From: Streptococcus pantholopis
Lineage (GTDB): Bacteria; Bacillota; Bacilli; Lactobacillales; Streptococcaceae
Reading direction: 5' to 3'
Assembly: GCF_001642085.1 (NCBI RefSeq)
Contig: NZ_CP014699.1
Coordinates: 124,001-188,000, forward strand
Length of the DNA: 64,000 bases
The translations under genes and the position numbers were made by a program. The notes under the pieces are model-generated. The model searched no databases. It was not told the DNA's origin and was given only the letters and a program-made list of their open reading frames with translations. Positions 35,962 to 45,005 of the stretch are shown in pieces (position 1 is the first letter of the stretch; each line of letters starts with the position of its first letter).

Positions 35962-36654
35962 ATGAAGGCAGCACAAACACTTATCTATTGTTATCGCATG
36001 ACACATGACTATGGTGTCAATCCTTGTACTTTTACTATGGATTATCAGCCTACACCTGAATTGTTAACCGAAGGCGGCTGTATGAAAGCGATTCGAGCCA
36101 ATCTTAAGAAGCACTGGGCAGACAAGATAAAGAATAAGGAAATTGATGCTTATATTATGGCAGTTGCAGGTCATTCTGATGATGGCGGCCGTAAAACAGA
36201 TGTCGCTAGGAAACATTTTATCAGTCCTAAATACAACGGCTTGATTTTTACAGCAAAAATAACAGACATCATGACGAAAACTGAATATTTACGATCACCC
36301 ATTTCTAAGAATCGGCGGGATGCCTATAATTACCAATGGGAAGCGGATCAGGATAATTTAGCATTTTCACCTTCTATGCAAGAAGCTGTCATTGTATCTA
36401 ATGAGTTCAGATATTTTGGGAAATCACCGAAGGTATTGCCTCAGCATATTATCGAATTGTTTCCTAATGGCAGTCGGGCTATGTTAAGCGGAAAGAAAAT
36501 GCCCCGCTGGAATCCCAAAAATGGTTTATATTATTCTGATGAACGTCCGAAAGAGACACAGGAACTTTTAGATTTTATTAAAACTATTTTCCAGTCGGAA
36601 GAAGAACATGTTGTGGATTTGCCTTACTACCCTATTTACATTCATGAAAGCTAG
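35962..36654 (+). CDS. Nmad2-like nucleotide modification-associated domain protein
   Basis: The 230-aa protein begins with a strand reading YCYRMTHDYGVNPCTFTMDY and has AVAGHSDDGG and GLIFTAKITDIMTKTEYL, then EFRYFGKS. This order resembles Nmad2, a domain defined by its association with genes for modified DNA bases. The recognition is by memory of the pattern, not by alignment. It is followed closely by an Nmad3-like gene, which supports it. The biochemical activity is unknown. Confidence 0.5.
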   Translation: MKAAQTLIYCYRMTHDYGVNPCTFTMDYQPTPELLTEGGCMKAIRANLKKHWADKIKNKEIDAYIMAVAGHSDDGGRKTDVARKHFISPKYNGLIFTAKITDIMTKTEYLRSPISKNRRDAYNYQWEADQDNLAFSPSMQEAVIVSNEFRYFGKSPKVLPQHIIELFPNGSRAMLSGKKMPRWNPKNGLYYSDERPKETQELLDFIKTIFQSEEEHVVDLPYYPIYIHES

Positions 36655-36680
36655 GAGGACTTATGAGTTATTATCAGTAA
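36653..36680 (+). other. Strong SD with a five-codon ORF
   Basis: AGGAGGACTT is followed by ATGAGTTATTATCAG and a stop. It could be a remnant of a deleted gene whose ribosome site remains, or a leader ORF for the next gene. Confidence 0.4.
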
Positions 36681-36742
36681 ATATACTTTTATAATGAATT
36701 TTAGCAACACCTCTATAGCTTGATTAGTAAAGGAGAAAAACA

Positions 36743-37552
36743 ATGAAGATTATATTGTCAAGAAAAGGGTTTGACAAATCAAACGGGGGTTTCCCAAGTC
36801 CTATCTTGCCTGATGGAACCTTATTATCAATGCCGATACCTACTAAGAATGATTTTCTGACCTTTGATGAGCTGGAATATGAAGGTGTCACTTATGCTGA
36901 TATTTTGAGACAGTTGCGGGGAAAAGAAGATGAATTTAACCATTCTCACTGCCATCTTGACCCGGATATTCGGAAACAGGCCCGGAAAATACCGATACCA
37001 GACTGGCAGCCGGCTTTTGGGCAAATTAACTCAGCCCAAGGTTTTTTAAGGAATCAGCAGGTTGGACTTGGTGACCTGTTTTTATTCTTTGGCTGGTTTA
37101 GACAAACTGAAGGGGATTTAAAGGCTGGGACGTTGAGATTTAAAAAGGATGCCCCAGATTTAAATGTCATTTACGGTTACCTGCAAATTGGTGACATGAT
37201 TAATCAGTCCGAGAAATTGCAGACCGCCTATCCTTGGCATCCGCATTCTCACAGTTTTCGTGCTGAGAAAACTACCAATATGCTTTATTTAGCAAGTGAA
37301 AGCCTAAGCTTTAATAAACAGCTTAGTGGCTCAGGAGTATTTCAGCTTTCAGAAAATAAAATCCTTACTATGCCTGGGGGGACTCGTTCTGTTTGGAAGG
37401 AGATTGACGCTCTGTCTCCAGATAATCTCCGTGGCCATCATAAAAATTCTGCTCGGAATGGCGGTATTTATTACAGTGGAATCTGGCAGGAAAAAGTTTT
37501 AAAAGAAAACGCTCTGTCAGAAGAGTGGGCAAAAGGACTGTTTGAAAAATAG
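36743..37552 (+). CDS. Nmad3-like nucleotide modification-associated domain protein
   Basis: The 269-aa protein starts MKIILSRKGFDKSNGGFPSP and continues ILPDGTLLSMPIP, features I associate with Nmad3. It also has HCHLDPDI, GDLFLFFGWF and YAYPWHPHSH-like segments, rich in conserved His and Asp. Nmad domains were described near systems that modify bases in DNA or nucleotides; none has a settled reaction. Together with the gene at 35962 it forms a two-gene accessory cassette between uvrA and pepP. AAAGGAG precedes the ATG. Confidence 0.65.
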   Translation: MKIILSRKGFDKSNGGFPSPILPDGTLLSMPIPTKNDFLTFDELEYEGVTYADILRQLRGKEDEFNHSHCHLDPDIRKQARKIPIPDWQPAFGQINSAQGFLRNQQVGLGDLFLFFGWFRQTEGDLKAGTLRFKKDAPDLNVIYGYLQIGDMINQSEKLQTAYPWHPHSHSFRAEKTTNMLYLASESLSFNKQLSGSGVFQLSENKILTMPGGTRSVWKEIDALSPDNLRGHHKNSARNGGIYYSGIWQEKVLKENALSEEWAKGLFEK

Positions 37553-37579
37553 ACAGATGATTTAGAAATGGAGAATAGC

Positions 37580-37775
37580 CTAAAGTTGTAAAAAGAGATG
37601 CGCCATCAGTGCTGACTTCTCATTTATCTAGCTGTAGCCGTCTGAAAGTTTTGTTGTCCTAGCGGCCGACAACAGCTTTCTAGTTGTCTTGACAGAGGTA
37701 GGTCTGCCAAATCAGAGATTTCGGACTTACCATCATTTTCATACAGGTTTCTTAATAGGCATTGTATCTTGTTTT
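37580..37775 (+). repeat. Intergenic repeat, degenerate unit
   Basis: It contains the conserved core GCTGTAGCCGTCTGAAAG, a CTAGTTGTCTTGACAGAGGT segment and AATCAGAGATTTCGGACTTA, and ends in ATTGTATCTT before an SD. It matches the 105-bp family at 51271. Confidence 0.7.
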
Positions 37776-37791
37776 AAAGGAGGTGAGAACG

Positions 37792-37992
37792 ATAATAACA
37801 CTGCAAATTGATAAGGAGTGGAACGGAGATTATACGTTTACGGTTTCTAATACATTCGAGAGCAGAAGCCTCTCTGTACCAAGTTATCAAGTATCGGATT
37901 TTGGAATTCAGCAAGCCAAGAATAATATTCAGTTTGCATTTGATTTAGATGACGGTATCTCTAAAGTTAAGCAAGCTTTAGGGATATACTAA
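37792..37992 (+). CDS. Small hypothetical protein with probable ATA start
   Basis: AAAGGAGGTGA (37776-37786) is one of the best SDs in the window. The codon at the right distance is ATA (37792), followed by ITLQIDKEWNGDYTFTV. The frame is also open from a TTG at 37762, but that lies inside the repeat and has no SD. From the ATA the product is 66 aa, soluble, with FGIQQAKNNIQFAFDLDDGI in the C-terminal half. I do not recognise a family. It lies between a repeat and pepP. Confidence 0.5.
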   Translation: MITLQIDKEWNGDYTFTVSNTFESRSLSVPSYQVSDFGIQQAKNNIQFAFDLDDGISKVKQALGIY

Positions 37993-38012
37993 GCGCATTG
38001 CCAATGTTTTTT

Positions 38013-38035
38013 AGAACTCACTATGAGTTCTTTTC
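38013..38035 (+). terminator. Terminator before pepP
   Basis: AGAACTCA (38013-38020) pairs with TGAGTTCT (38024-38031), followed by T-rich sequence. Confidence 0.65.
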
Positions 38036-38112
38036 TTTTGCCTGTTTTCCTAGAATTACTGCTGAAATCATGATAGAATAAAGGAAAGCTATATGATGAA
38101 CGAGGAGTTTTT

Positions 38113-39177
38113 ATGGAGCAAAGAATCCTCAATTTTGAGCGAAAACTTGCTCAGTCGGATCTTGATGGCTTTTTAGTCACTGATTTGCTGAATATTTATT
38201 ATTTAACAGGCTTTTCTGGGACTGAAGCAACGGTTTTTATCTCTAAAAACCGCCGGCTTTTTCTGACTGATGCCAGATACGTTTTAGCAGCTCAAAATAC
38301 TGTATCGGGATTTGAAATTATTGAAAGTCGCCGGCCACTGGCAGAGATTGCTGAGATAGTGAAAGCTGATCGGCTTGTTCGTCTGGGATTTGATCACCAA
38401 GTAACTTTTGCCTATTACCAGAAGCTTCAGACCTATTTTGCAGGAATCGACTTGGTTGCGCTGGCTGATTTTACAGAAGAGCTGCGCCTTGTCAAAGATC
38501 CCAAGGAAATAGCTGCGATTCGAATGGCCTGCCGCATTACCGATCAAGCCTTTGCTGATGTTTTGGATTTTATTAAGCCGGGAGTGACAACGGAATGGGA
38601 TCTTGCTAACTTTTTAGACTTTAGAATGCGGAAGTACGGGGCTTCCGGTCTTTCTTTTACCACGATAGCAGCCTCAGGCTGCCGATCGGCTATGCCGCAT
38701 GGGACAGCCACTGAAAAGGTGATTCAAAACGGGGAAATGCTGACTTTGGATTTTGGCTGTTACTACAATCATTATGTCAGCGATATGACTCGCACTGTTC
38801 ATATTGGTCCGGCGACAGATGAAGAAGGTGAGATTTATGATACCGTTTTGCGCGCTAATCAAGCGCTTATAAGAACAGCGAAAGCTGGTCTCAGTTACCG
38901 TGATTTTGACAGTATTCCGCGTGAAGTTATTGAACAAGCGGGATTCGGTCAGGATTTTACACATGGTATCGGGCATGGTATTGGTCTTGATGTTCATGAA
39001 CTCCCTTATTTCAGCGGGACTGACGGAATACTTAGAGCAGGTATGGTTGTAACAGATGAGCCGGGGATTTACCTTGATAATAAGTACGGTGTCCGTATTG
39101 AAGATGACCTTCTAATAACTGAAGATGGCTGTGAGGTTCTGACAGAATCGCCCAAGGAGCTGCTGATATTGTCTTAA
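38113..39177 (+). CDS. pepP: Xaa-Pro aminopeptidase/dipeptidase (M24B)
   Basis: The 354-aa protein has a creatinase-like N-terminal domain and a pita-bread M24 domain. The metal ligands are visible in LDFGCYYNHYVSDMTRT (two Asp), GIGHGIGLDVHE (His), TDEPGIY (Glu) and RIEDDLLIT (Glu). It removes residues next to proline from peptides. The order pepP-comEB-efp-asp23-nusB is typical of streptococci. The length fits the short PepP/PepQ group, so the choice between aminopeptidase and dipeptidase rests on context. Confidence 0.9.
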   Translation: MEQRILNFERKLAQSDLDGFLVTDLLNIYYLTGFSGTEATVFISKNRRLFLTDARYVLAAQNTVSGFEIIESRRPLAEIAEIVKADRLVRLGFDHQVTFAYYQKLQTYFAGIDLVALADFTEELRLVKDPKEIAAIRMACRITDQAFADVLDFIKPGVTTEWDLANFLDFRMRKYGASGLSFTTIAASGCRSAMPHGTATEKVIQNGEMLTLDFGCYYNHYVSDMTRTVHIGPATDEEGEIYDTVLRANQALIRTAKAGLSYRDFDSIPREVIEQAGFGQDFTHGIGHGIGLDVHELPYFSGTDGILRAGMVVTDEPGIYLDNKYGVRIEDDLLITEDGCEVLTESPKELLILS

Positions 39178-39289
39178 AAATTTGTTTAGCCCACAGAGCT
39201 AAAAGAGAAAGCTGAGCAGCTGGCATAGCTAAGAATTCTACAAAAAGAAGAATCCCAAAGCTGCTGTCTGCTTAATCCTAGAGGTGAGA

Positions 39290-39690
39290 GAATTTTATGG
39301 CTGAGGTCCTGTGCCTCTTTTCTCGGCTAACCGTCAGCCGTAAACGACTGAAGGACGATTTTAAAAATAGATCTTAATGTTTGTTATGGTGTTATTTGCA
39401 AGACGCAGTAGCCTAGTGGCACTTTATTCGCTTTTTCAAAGCTTTAAAATGCCTACTAGGCTTTGCGGGGGTGGGACAACGAACTTTGTGGTCTGGGGTT
39501 CTGTCCCACTCCCTAGTCGTTCTGGCAGAGGTGCGTCTGCGAAATCGCAGATTTCGGACTTACCGTCAGCCGTAGCCGTCTGAAGGCTTTGCCGTCTTAG
39601 GAGCCGCCTGCACCCTTCTAGTCGTCTTGGCAGAGGTGCGTCTGCGAAATCGCAGATTTCGGACTTACCGTCATTTTTGTTTTGTTCTTT
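39290..39690 (+). repeat. Composite intergenic repeat before comEB
   Basis: The block has an extended unit (about 39338-39560) with an extra 150 bases that include GTGGGACA/TGTCCCAC and CTAGTGGCA/TGCCTACTAG-type hairpins. A regular unit follows (about 39567-39672). Both end in GCGAAATCGCAGATTTCGGA. The extra segment recurs at 51060-51220. Open frames inside (39377-39583) are repeat-borne and not counted as genes. Confidence 0.8.
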
Positions 39691-39721
39691 TAATGGGGAT
39701 ATGTCTTTGTGGAGTGTGTTT

Positions 39722-40189
39722 ATGGTTAAAGATCAACGTTTATCTTGGCAGGATTATTTTATGGCGAATGCGGAACTGATTTCCAAGCGTTCAACTTGTG
39801 ACCGCGCGTTCGTGGGGGCCGTTTTGGTTAAAAATAATCGGATTATTGCTACCGGCTATAATGGTGGTGTTTCAGAAACTGACAATTGTAACGAAGTGGG
39901 GCACCAAATGGATGACGGCCATTGTATTCGGACTGTGCATGCGGAAATGAATGCCCTGATTCAGTGTGCTAAAGAGGGGATCTCAACTAACAATACAGAG
40001 ATTTATGTTACCCATTTTCCGTGTATTAACTGTACAAAGGCACTTTTACAGGCCGGGATAAAGAAGATTACTTATAAGGCCAATTACAATCCGCATCCAT
40101 TTGCTATTGAACTATTGAAGGCGAAACATGTCCCCTATGTACAGCATGATGTGCCGGAACTTAAGCTGGGGAATGGCTCGGACCAGTAG
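39722..40189 (+). CDS. comEB: Deoxycytidylate deaminase / ComEB
   Basis: The start is the ATG at 39722; the frame is open to 39677 inside the repeat. The 155-aa zinc enzyme has [11 protein letters not shown] (His and catalytic Glu) and [10 protein letters not shown] (two Cys ligands), the dCMP deaminase pattern. It turns dCMP into dUMP for thymidylate synthesis. Confidence 0.92.
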   Translation: MVKDQRLSWQDYFMANAELISKRSTCDRAFVGAVLVKNNRIIATGYNGGVSETDNCNEVGHQMDDGHCIRTVHAEMNALIQCAKEGISTNNTEIYVTHFPCINCTKALLQAGIKKITYKANYNPHPFAIELLKAKHVPYVQHDVPELKLGNGSDQ

Positions 40190-40266
40190 TGAATCAGAAA
40201 AAAATTTGAGCCCCTGCTTATTTTATGATAGAATGAGTTGATAACTATTTATAAGAGGTAAGAAGA

Positions 40267-40827
40267 ATGATTGAAGCAAGCAAGCTCAAAGCTGGGATGA
40301 CTTTTGAAACGACAGACAATAAATTATTAAAGGTCCTTGAGGCCAGCCACCACAAACCTGGTAAGGGCAACACTGTTATGCGCATGAAACTGCGTGATGT
40401 ACGGACAGGTTCAACTTTTGATACGACTTACCGTCCGGAAGAAAAATTTGAGCAGGCTATTATTGAGACTCGTTCTGCACAGTATCTCTACCAAATGGAC
40501 AGCACAGCCTTTTTCATGGATACTGAAAATTATGAGCAGTACGAAATTCCGGTTGCTAATATTGAGCAGGAATTGCTCTATATTCTTGAAAATTCGGAAG
40601 TCAAAATCCAGTTTTACGGGACGGAGGTTATCGGCATAACGGTACCGACAACTGTTGAATTGACCGTAACTGAGACACAGCCGTCAATCAAAGGAGCTAC
40701 TGTAACAGGTTCAGGCAAACCTGCCACTCTGGAAACCGGGCTTGTTGTCAATGTGCCGGACTTCATTGAAGAAGGACAAAAATTAATCATTAATACAGCG
40801 GAAGGGACTTATGTTTCGCGTGCCTAA
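40267..40827 (+). CDS. efp: Elongation factor P
   Basis: The 186-aa protein has three beta-barrel domains and the loop [11 protein letters not shown] that reaches the peptidyl-transferase centre and carries a lysine rather than arginine. EF-P relieves ribosome stalling at polyproline. Length and order are standard. Confidence 0.97.
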   Translation: MIEASKLKAGMTFETTDNKLLKVLEASHHKPGKGNTVMRMKLRDVRTGSTFDTTYRPEEKFEQAIIETRSAQYLYQMDSTAFFMDTENYEQYEIPVANIEQELLYILENSEVKIQFYGTEVIGITVPTTVELTVTETQPSIKGATVTGSGKPATLETGLVVNVPDFIEEGQKLIINTAEGTYVSRA

Positions 40828-40859
40828 GCCTTTGACCCGTAGCTATAGAAAGGACTACT

Positions 40860-41249
40860 ATGACAACTGAAAATATTGGTGATATTGTTATCTCTCCCAG
40901 AGTGCTCGAAGTGATTACCGGAATTGCTGCAACTAAAGTTGAAGGCGTTCACTCGCTCCACAATAAAGTCGTAACGGATAGGCTCAGTAAAGCGACCTTA
41001 AGCAAAGGTGTTTATCTGCAGACCGAAGAGGACGGCACGATTAACACCGATATCTATGTCTATTTGCAGTACGGTGTATCTGTTCCGGAAGTGGCAATGG
41101 CGGTTCAAAAAGCTGTTAAAGCTGCTGTTTATGAAATGGCAGATGTCATTGTTTCTTCGGTTAATATCCATGTGCAAGGAATGGTAACTGAGAAGACAGC
41201 AAAGCCGGATATGAAGTCTCTGTTTGAAGAGGATTTCTTAGATGACTAA
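40860..41249 (+). CDS. asp23: Asp23/Gls24 family envelope stress protein
   Basis: The 129-aa protein ([41 protein letters not shown]) is a typical YqhY-like Asp23 protein found between efp and nusB in Firmicutes. It overlaps nusB by 8 bases. The precise role is unknown; YqhY is linked to fatty-acid synthesis control. Confidence 0.9.
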   Translation: MTTENIGDIVISPRVLEVITGIAATKVEGVHSLHNKVVTDRLSKATLSKGVYLQTEEDGTINTDIYVYLQYGVSVPEVAMAVQKAVKAAVYEMADVIVSSVNIHVQGMVTEKTAKPDMKSLFEEDFLDD

Positions 41250-41688
41250 TACATTTGAAAATTCGCGCCGTGACTTGCGTGAACGCGCATTTCAGACCTT
41301 ATTCAGCTTAGAATTGGGCGGCGATTCTTTAGGAGCTATGCAGTTTGCTTACGGCTATGATAAGGATCAGGGAAGCCAGGAGATTCCTGCTTTTCTTTCC
41401 GACCTTGTTACAGGGGTCCTCACTTACCAAACAGACTTGGATCGGATAATCAGCCAGCATTTAAAATCAGGCTGGTCTCTGGAGCGTCTGACACTGACTG
41501 ATAAAACCTTGCTGCGTTTAGGCTTGTATGAAATCAAATATTTCAGTGAAACACCAGACCGTGTAGCGGTTAATGAAATTATCGAAATAGCCAAAAAGTA
41601 CTCTGATAAGACATCAGCAAAATTTGTTAACGGACTTCTGAGCCAATTCGTTATTGAAGAAAAAGAAGAAGCTGACAGTCTTAACTAA
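41242..41688 (+). CDS. nusB: Transcription antitermination factor NusB
   Basis: The 148-aa helical protein begins with [17 protein letters not shown] and ends with [27 protein letters not shown], standard NusB. It joins S10 in the rRNA antitermination complex. It ends the efp operon. Confidence 0.95.
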   Translation: MTNTFENSRRDLRERAFQTLFSLELGGDSLGAMQFAYGYDKDQGSQEIPAFLSDLVTGVLTYQTDLDRIISQHLKSGWSLERLTLTDKTLLRLGLYEIKYFSETPDRVAVNEIIEIAKKYSDKTSAKFVNGLLSQFVIEEKEEADSLN

Positions 41689-41713
41689 AACATTTTTTAA
41701 AACTTATAAAACG

Positions 41714-41760
41714 GGTCCACCTCTATGATTGCTTTATATCATAGAGGTGGGCCTTTTTTT
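41714..41760 (+). terminator. Terminator after nusB
   Basis: A 16-bp stem (41714-41729 with 41738-41753, one G-U) containing CCACCTCTATGAT is followed by seven T. Confidence 0.88.
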
Positions 41761-41802
41761 ATTTAAATCATTTTTTAATCAGCTGCGAGGACAGTTCAAA
41801 AA

Positions 41803-41831
41803 TTGCGCCATGGAACCGTTTTCGTTATAAT
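41803..41831 (+). promoter_or_regulatory. Promoter upstream of the second GH32 gene
   Basis: TTGCGC (41803-41808) and TATAAT (41826-41831) are 17 bases apart. The next gene starts about 630 bases later, so the repeats in between would be a long transcribed leader. Confidence 0.6.
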
Positions 41832-41849
41832 ATAAGAAAAGGTACTGCT

Positions 41850-42446
41850 GTTGAACTGAACACGGGCTAAGCTCTTTGCAGTGAAATCATCCAGTGGATG
41901 ATTTCAGCCCGAACTCAGAAAGGGAGAGTGAGGGGCTGGAAATTTGTGTCGTTACTTAGTTACCGTCAGCCGTAAACGTCTGGAGGCTTTGTCGCCTTAG
42001 CAGTCGACTGCACCCTTCTAGTCGTTTTGGCAGAGGTGCGTCTGCGAAATCGAAGATTTCGGACTTACCGTCAGCCGTAGCCGTCTGAAGGCTTTGTCGC
42101 CTTAACAGTCGACCGCACCCTTCTAGTCGTTTTGGCAGGGGTGCGTCTGCGAAATCGAAGATTTCGGACTTACCGTCATTTTCTTTTTGCGTTTTTAACG
42201 GGCTTTGTATCTTGATGAACTGAACACGGCCTAAACGCTGCGGGAAAAAGATGTCCTGACTTAGAATCTGGCGATTCGTCAGTCAGTCCCCTATTTTCCT
42301 TTTGCGTTTTTAACGGGCTTTGTATCTTGATAATTGAACACGCCCTAAGAGCTGTGCAAAAAAGATAAAATTTCCTAGAGTCTTAGCGACTCTTCGTCAA
42401 TTTTCCTATTTTTGCTTTGCTCGTTAACGGGCTTTGTATCTTTTTA
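41850..42446 (+). repeat. Composite intergenic repeat before the second GH32 gene
   Basis: From left to right: a partial hairpin unit (TGAAATCATC/GATGATTTCA, 41882-41906), two units of the 105-bp family (about 41971-42180), and two hairpin units of 115-bp period (42211 and 42326). These two carry GAATC/GATTC and GAGTC/GACTC with an AAAATT/AATTTT outer arm. The block ends AACGGGCTTTGTATCTT next to the SD. Confidence 0.85.
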
Positions 42447-42458
42447 GAAGGAGGAATT

Positions 42459-43922
42459 ATGAAAGAGTGGACGCTTGCTGAACGTTATCGTGTTTTGGAA
42501 GACAAAAGTCAGATAGAAGAGCTTTACAGCCGCATCAGCCGATCGGACTACCGCCAGGCCTATCACGTTCAGCCGATAACCGGCCTCTCCAGCGATCCTA
42601 ATGGTTTTATTTACCATAAAGGGCAGTGGCATCTTTTTTATCAATGGTGCCCTTGGGGTGCTGTTCACGGGCTGAAATACTGGTATCATGTGCTATCAAA
42701 GGATCTGATTCATTGGGAAAATAAAGGTATAGGGCTTGCACCGGATACATTTTATGATAATAAAGGCGTTCATTCAGGTTCCGGTTTTTCATATGACAGT
42801 ACGCTTTATCTTTTTTATACAGGCAATCACCGTGATGAGAACTGGGTAAGAACACCTTATACTTGTGCAGCCAAGCTCAGTGATTCAGGACAGGCCAGTA
42901 AGCTCCCTCGGCCTCTTTTTGGCCCTCATCCTGATTATACAGAGCATCAGCGCGATCCCAAAGTTGTCTACCATGAAGAGAAGCAGCGCTATTATATTTT
43001 ACTTGGTGCTCAATCGAAGGAAGGCAAAGGCAAAATTTTGATTTATACGTCTAAACAGCTCCTTGCAGGCTGGACTTTTGCTGGAGAATTGAAGGTTCCG
43101 GGCTATGAAGATTTTGGCGGTATGTGGGAATGTCCGTCAATTGCACACCTAGGCGGCAGTGATGTTCTTGTTTTTTCACCGCAGTATACCAAGATCCCTG
43201 GAAGAAATGCGAATACAAATCACACAGTCTATCTTATCGGCCGGATGGATTACGACAGCTTAACTTTTACAGCAGAAGGGCCTTGTCGCTGCTTAGATTA
43301 CGGTTTTGACTTCTATGCCGCTCAGTTTGCAGCTAATGTTCAGGATAAGAATAAAGCTGTTTTGACTGCTTGGATCGGCCTGCCGGATAACCATTATCCT
43401 ACAGAAGAAGAGGAGTGGGAGGGGAGCCTCTGTTTACCAAGGGAACTGAAAATTCGCAACGGCCGCTTACTGCAGCAGCCAGTAGAGCAAGTTAAAGAAC
43501 TGCGGCAGGAAAAACTGCAAATAAATCAGCAGCAGAATTTACCAAGAGTCTGTGAGCTTGAAGCTGTCAATAAGGGGACAGATTTCCGTCTGAGTCTCTT
43601 TACCAAGTCAGATGGCAGCGGCGGTTTAGAGATTCACTATGATGCCAAAAGCAATCTCTGCCATATTGACCGCAGTCAGATGGATCAGCGCTTTAATCAG
43701 GAATTAGGCGAAGAACTGACCCTGCCATTGGAGACACCTTTGACTTATTTGTCTGTTTTTATTGACAGATGCTCTGTGGAGCTTTTCTTTAATCAAGGCG
43801 AGGCGACTTTCACTACCCACCTCTACCCAACAAGTCAGGAAAGCTTTTATACCGTCAGCGGAGAACTGGATTTAGAGATCTGGACCTTAAAAAAGGCTGT
43901 AAAAGACAGTTTCATCGTTTAA
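42459..43922 (+). CDS. GH32 fructosidase, paralogue of ScrB
   Basis: I start at the ATG at 42459 behind AAGGAGG. The 487-aa enzyme has GH32 landmarks: GLSSDPNGF with the nucleophile Asp (the usual NDPNG has S for N), FYTGN, HQRDPKV, and MWECPS with the acid-base Glu. It resembles ScrB at 44986 over its length. It probably cleaves sucrose 6-phosphate or a related fructoside inside the cell, since it has no signal peptide. It stands apart from scrB and converges on scrR. Confidence 0.85.
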   Translation: MKEWTLAERYRVLEDKSQIEELYSRISRSDYRQAYHVQPITGLSSDPNGFIYHKGQWHLFYQWCPWGAVHGLKYWYHVLSKDLIHWENKGIGLAPDTFYDNKGVHSGSGFSYDSTLYLFYTGNHRDENWVRTPYTCAAKLSDSGQASKLPRPLFGPHPDYTEHQRDPKVVYHEEKQRYYILLGAQSKEGKGKILIYTSKQLLAGWTFAGELKVPGYEDFGGMWECPSIAHLGGSDVLVFSPQYTKIPGRNANTNHTVYLIGRMDYDSLTFTAEGPCRCLDYGFDFYAAQFAANVQDKNKAVLTAWIGLPDNHYPTEEEEWEGSLCLPRELKIRNGRLLQQPVEQVKELRQEKLQINQQQNLPRVCELEAVNKGTDFRLSLFTKSDGSGGLEIHYDAKSNLCHIDRSQMDQRFNQELGEELTLPLETPLTYLSVFIDRCSVELFFNQGEATFTTHLYPTSQESFYTVSGELDLEIWTLKKAVKDSFIV

Positions 43923-43931
43923 AAAATAATT

Positions 43932-43988
43932 AAAAACCATCGAGTTTACCTCCTTATTTGAGGTGTTCGATGGTTTTTATCATAGCGT
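43932..43988. terminator. Bidirectional terminator
   Basis: AAAAACCATCGA pairs with TCGATGGTTTTT, with an inner ACCTC/GAGGT stem, between the GH32 gene and scrR. Confidence 0.85.
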
Positions 43989-44039
43989 TTGAAGTCCTTA
44001 CTGGCAGCTGGCAAAAGTGGATGAACCCCTTTACTTGTC

Positions 44040-45005
44040 TCAGATGCTTTTGCCCGAAAGTAGAGTAATCGGCAGAATATATTCTGTTTTTAGTTCTTCT
44101 GTCCCTTGGATTTTCTTGAGCAGGAGTTCGACCATTAATTTGGCAATGTCACTGATTGGCTGCTTGACTGAGGTCAGATAAGGGACATAGTTTTCAATGA
44201 ATGTTGTGCCATCGTAGCCGATAATTTTTAGATCTTCAGGAATTTTAATGCCAAGCTCCTCTGCTAGTTTTATCACCAGCATTGCTGTGACATCATCAGA
44301 AGCAAAAATACCATCTGGTTTTATCCGTTTGATTAAGTTTTTGATTTCCATGGTTTTTCGAACAGGAGAGAAATCACTGGAAATATTAACGTAAGTGGCA
44401 TCGGGTAAGACAGAGCTGAAACCGACACGCCGTCTGGCCGTTGGAGAGTCGCTGTCGTCATTGCCTGTAATCATGGCAATATTTTGGCAGCCTGCTTTGG
44501 CCAAAGTCTGGGCGGCCAGCACACCGCCGGCGAAATTATCAGAAGAAACGACAGGGATATTAGGTGAGAGGTTACGGTCAAAGGCAATAATCGGTGCTGT
44601 GACACGATCGTAATCAGAAATGCCTAGATTGTGGCTGCCGGAGATAATGCCGTCAACTTGATTGGCTTCCAGCATCTCCAAATATTCTTTTTCTTTATCA
44701 GAGTTATGTTCACTGTTGCAGATAATCGTCTTGTAACCTGCTTCAAAAAATTCACGCTCCAAATGTTCAATTAACTCAGCGTAAAAAATATGGCTGATAT
44801 TTGGGAAAATCAAACCGACTAGCTGGGCTGATTTCCCCTGCAGACTGCGGGCCAGATTATTGGGACGGTAGCCCAGTTCCCGCATGGCCTGAGTGACTTT
44901 ATCAATTGTTTTTTGCGAAAGATAGCCTTTCCTGTTAATAACGCGTGAAACGGTTGTCGGACTCACTCCGGCTAGTTTTGCAACATCAGTTAGTTTTGCG
45001 ACCAT
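44040..45005 (-). CDS. scrR: LacI family sucrose operon repressor ScrR
   Basis: The 321-aa protein has a LacI helix-turn-helix (LTDVAKLAGVSPTTVSRVINRKG) and a periplasmic-binding-like effector domain. It overlaps scrB by 20 bases and is co-transcribed with it. In S. mutans ScrR represses scrA and scrB by binding operators between them; two matching operators are present at 46541-46608. Confidence 0.93.
   Translation of the reverse strand: MVAKLTDVAKLAGVSPTTVSRVINRKGYLSQKTIDKVTQAMRELGYRPNNLARSLQGKSAQLVGLIFPNISHIFYAELIEHLEREFFEAGYKTIICNSEHNSDKEKEYLEMLEANQVDGIISGSHNLGISDYDRVTAPIIAFDRNLSPNIPVVSSDNFAGGVLAAQTLAKAGCQNIAMITGNDDSDSPTARRRVGFSSVLPDATYVNISSDFSPVRKTMEIKNLIKRIKPDGIFASDDVTAMLVIKLAEELGIKIPEDLKIIGYDGTTFIENYVPYLTSVKQPISDIAKLMVELLLKKIQGTEELKTEYILPITLLSGKSI

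Noticed and set aside
39377-39583. Open frame of 68 codons, repeated at 51083-51286
   Set aside because: It lies wholly in the extended intergenic repeat, has no SD, and its similarity to the second copy is explained by DNA repetition.
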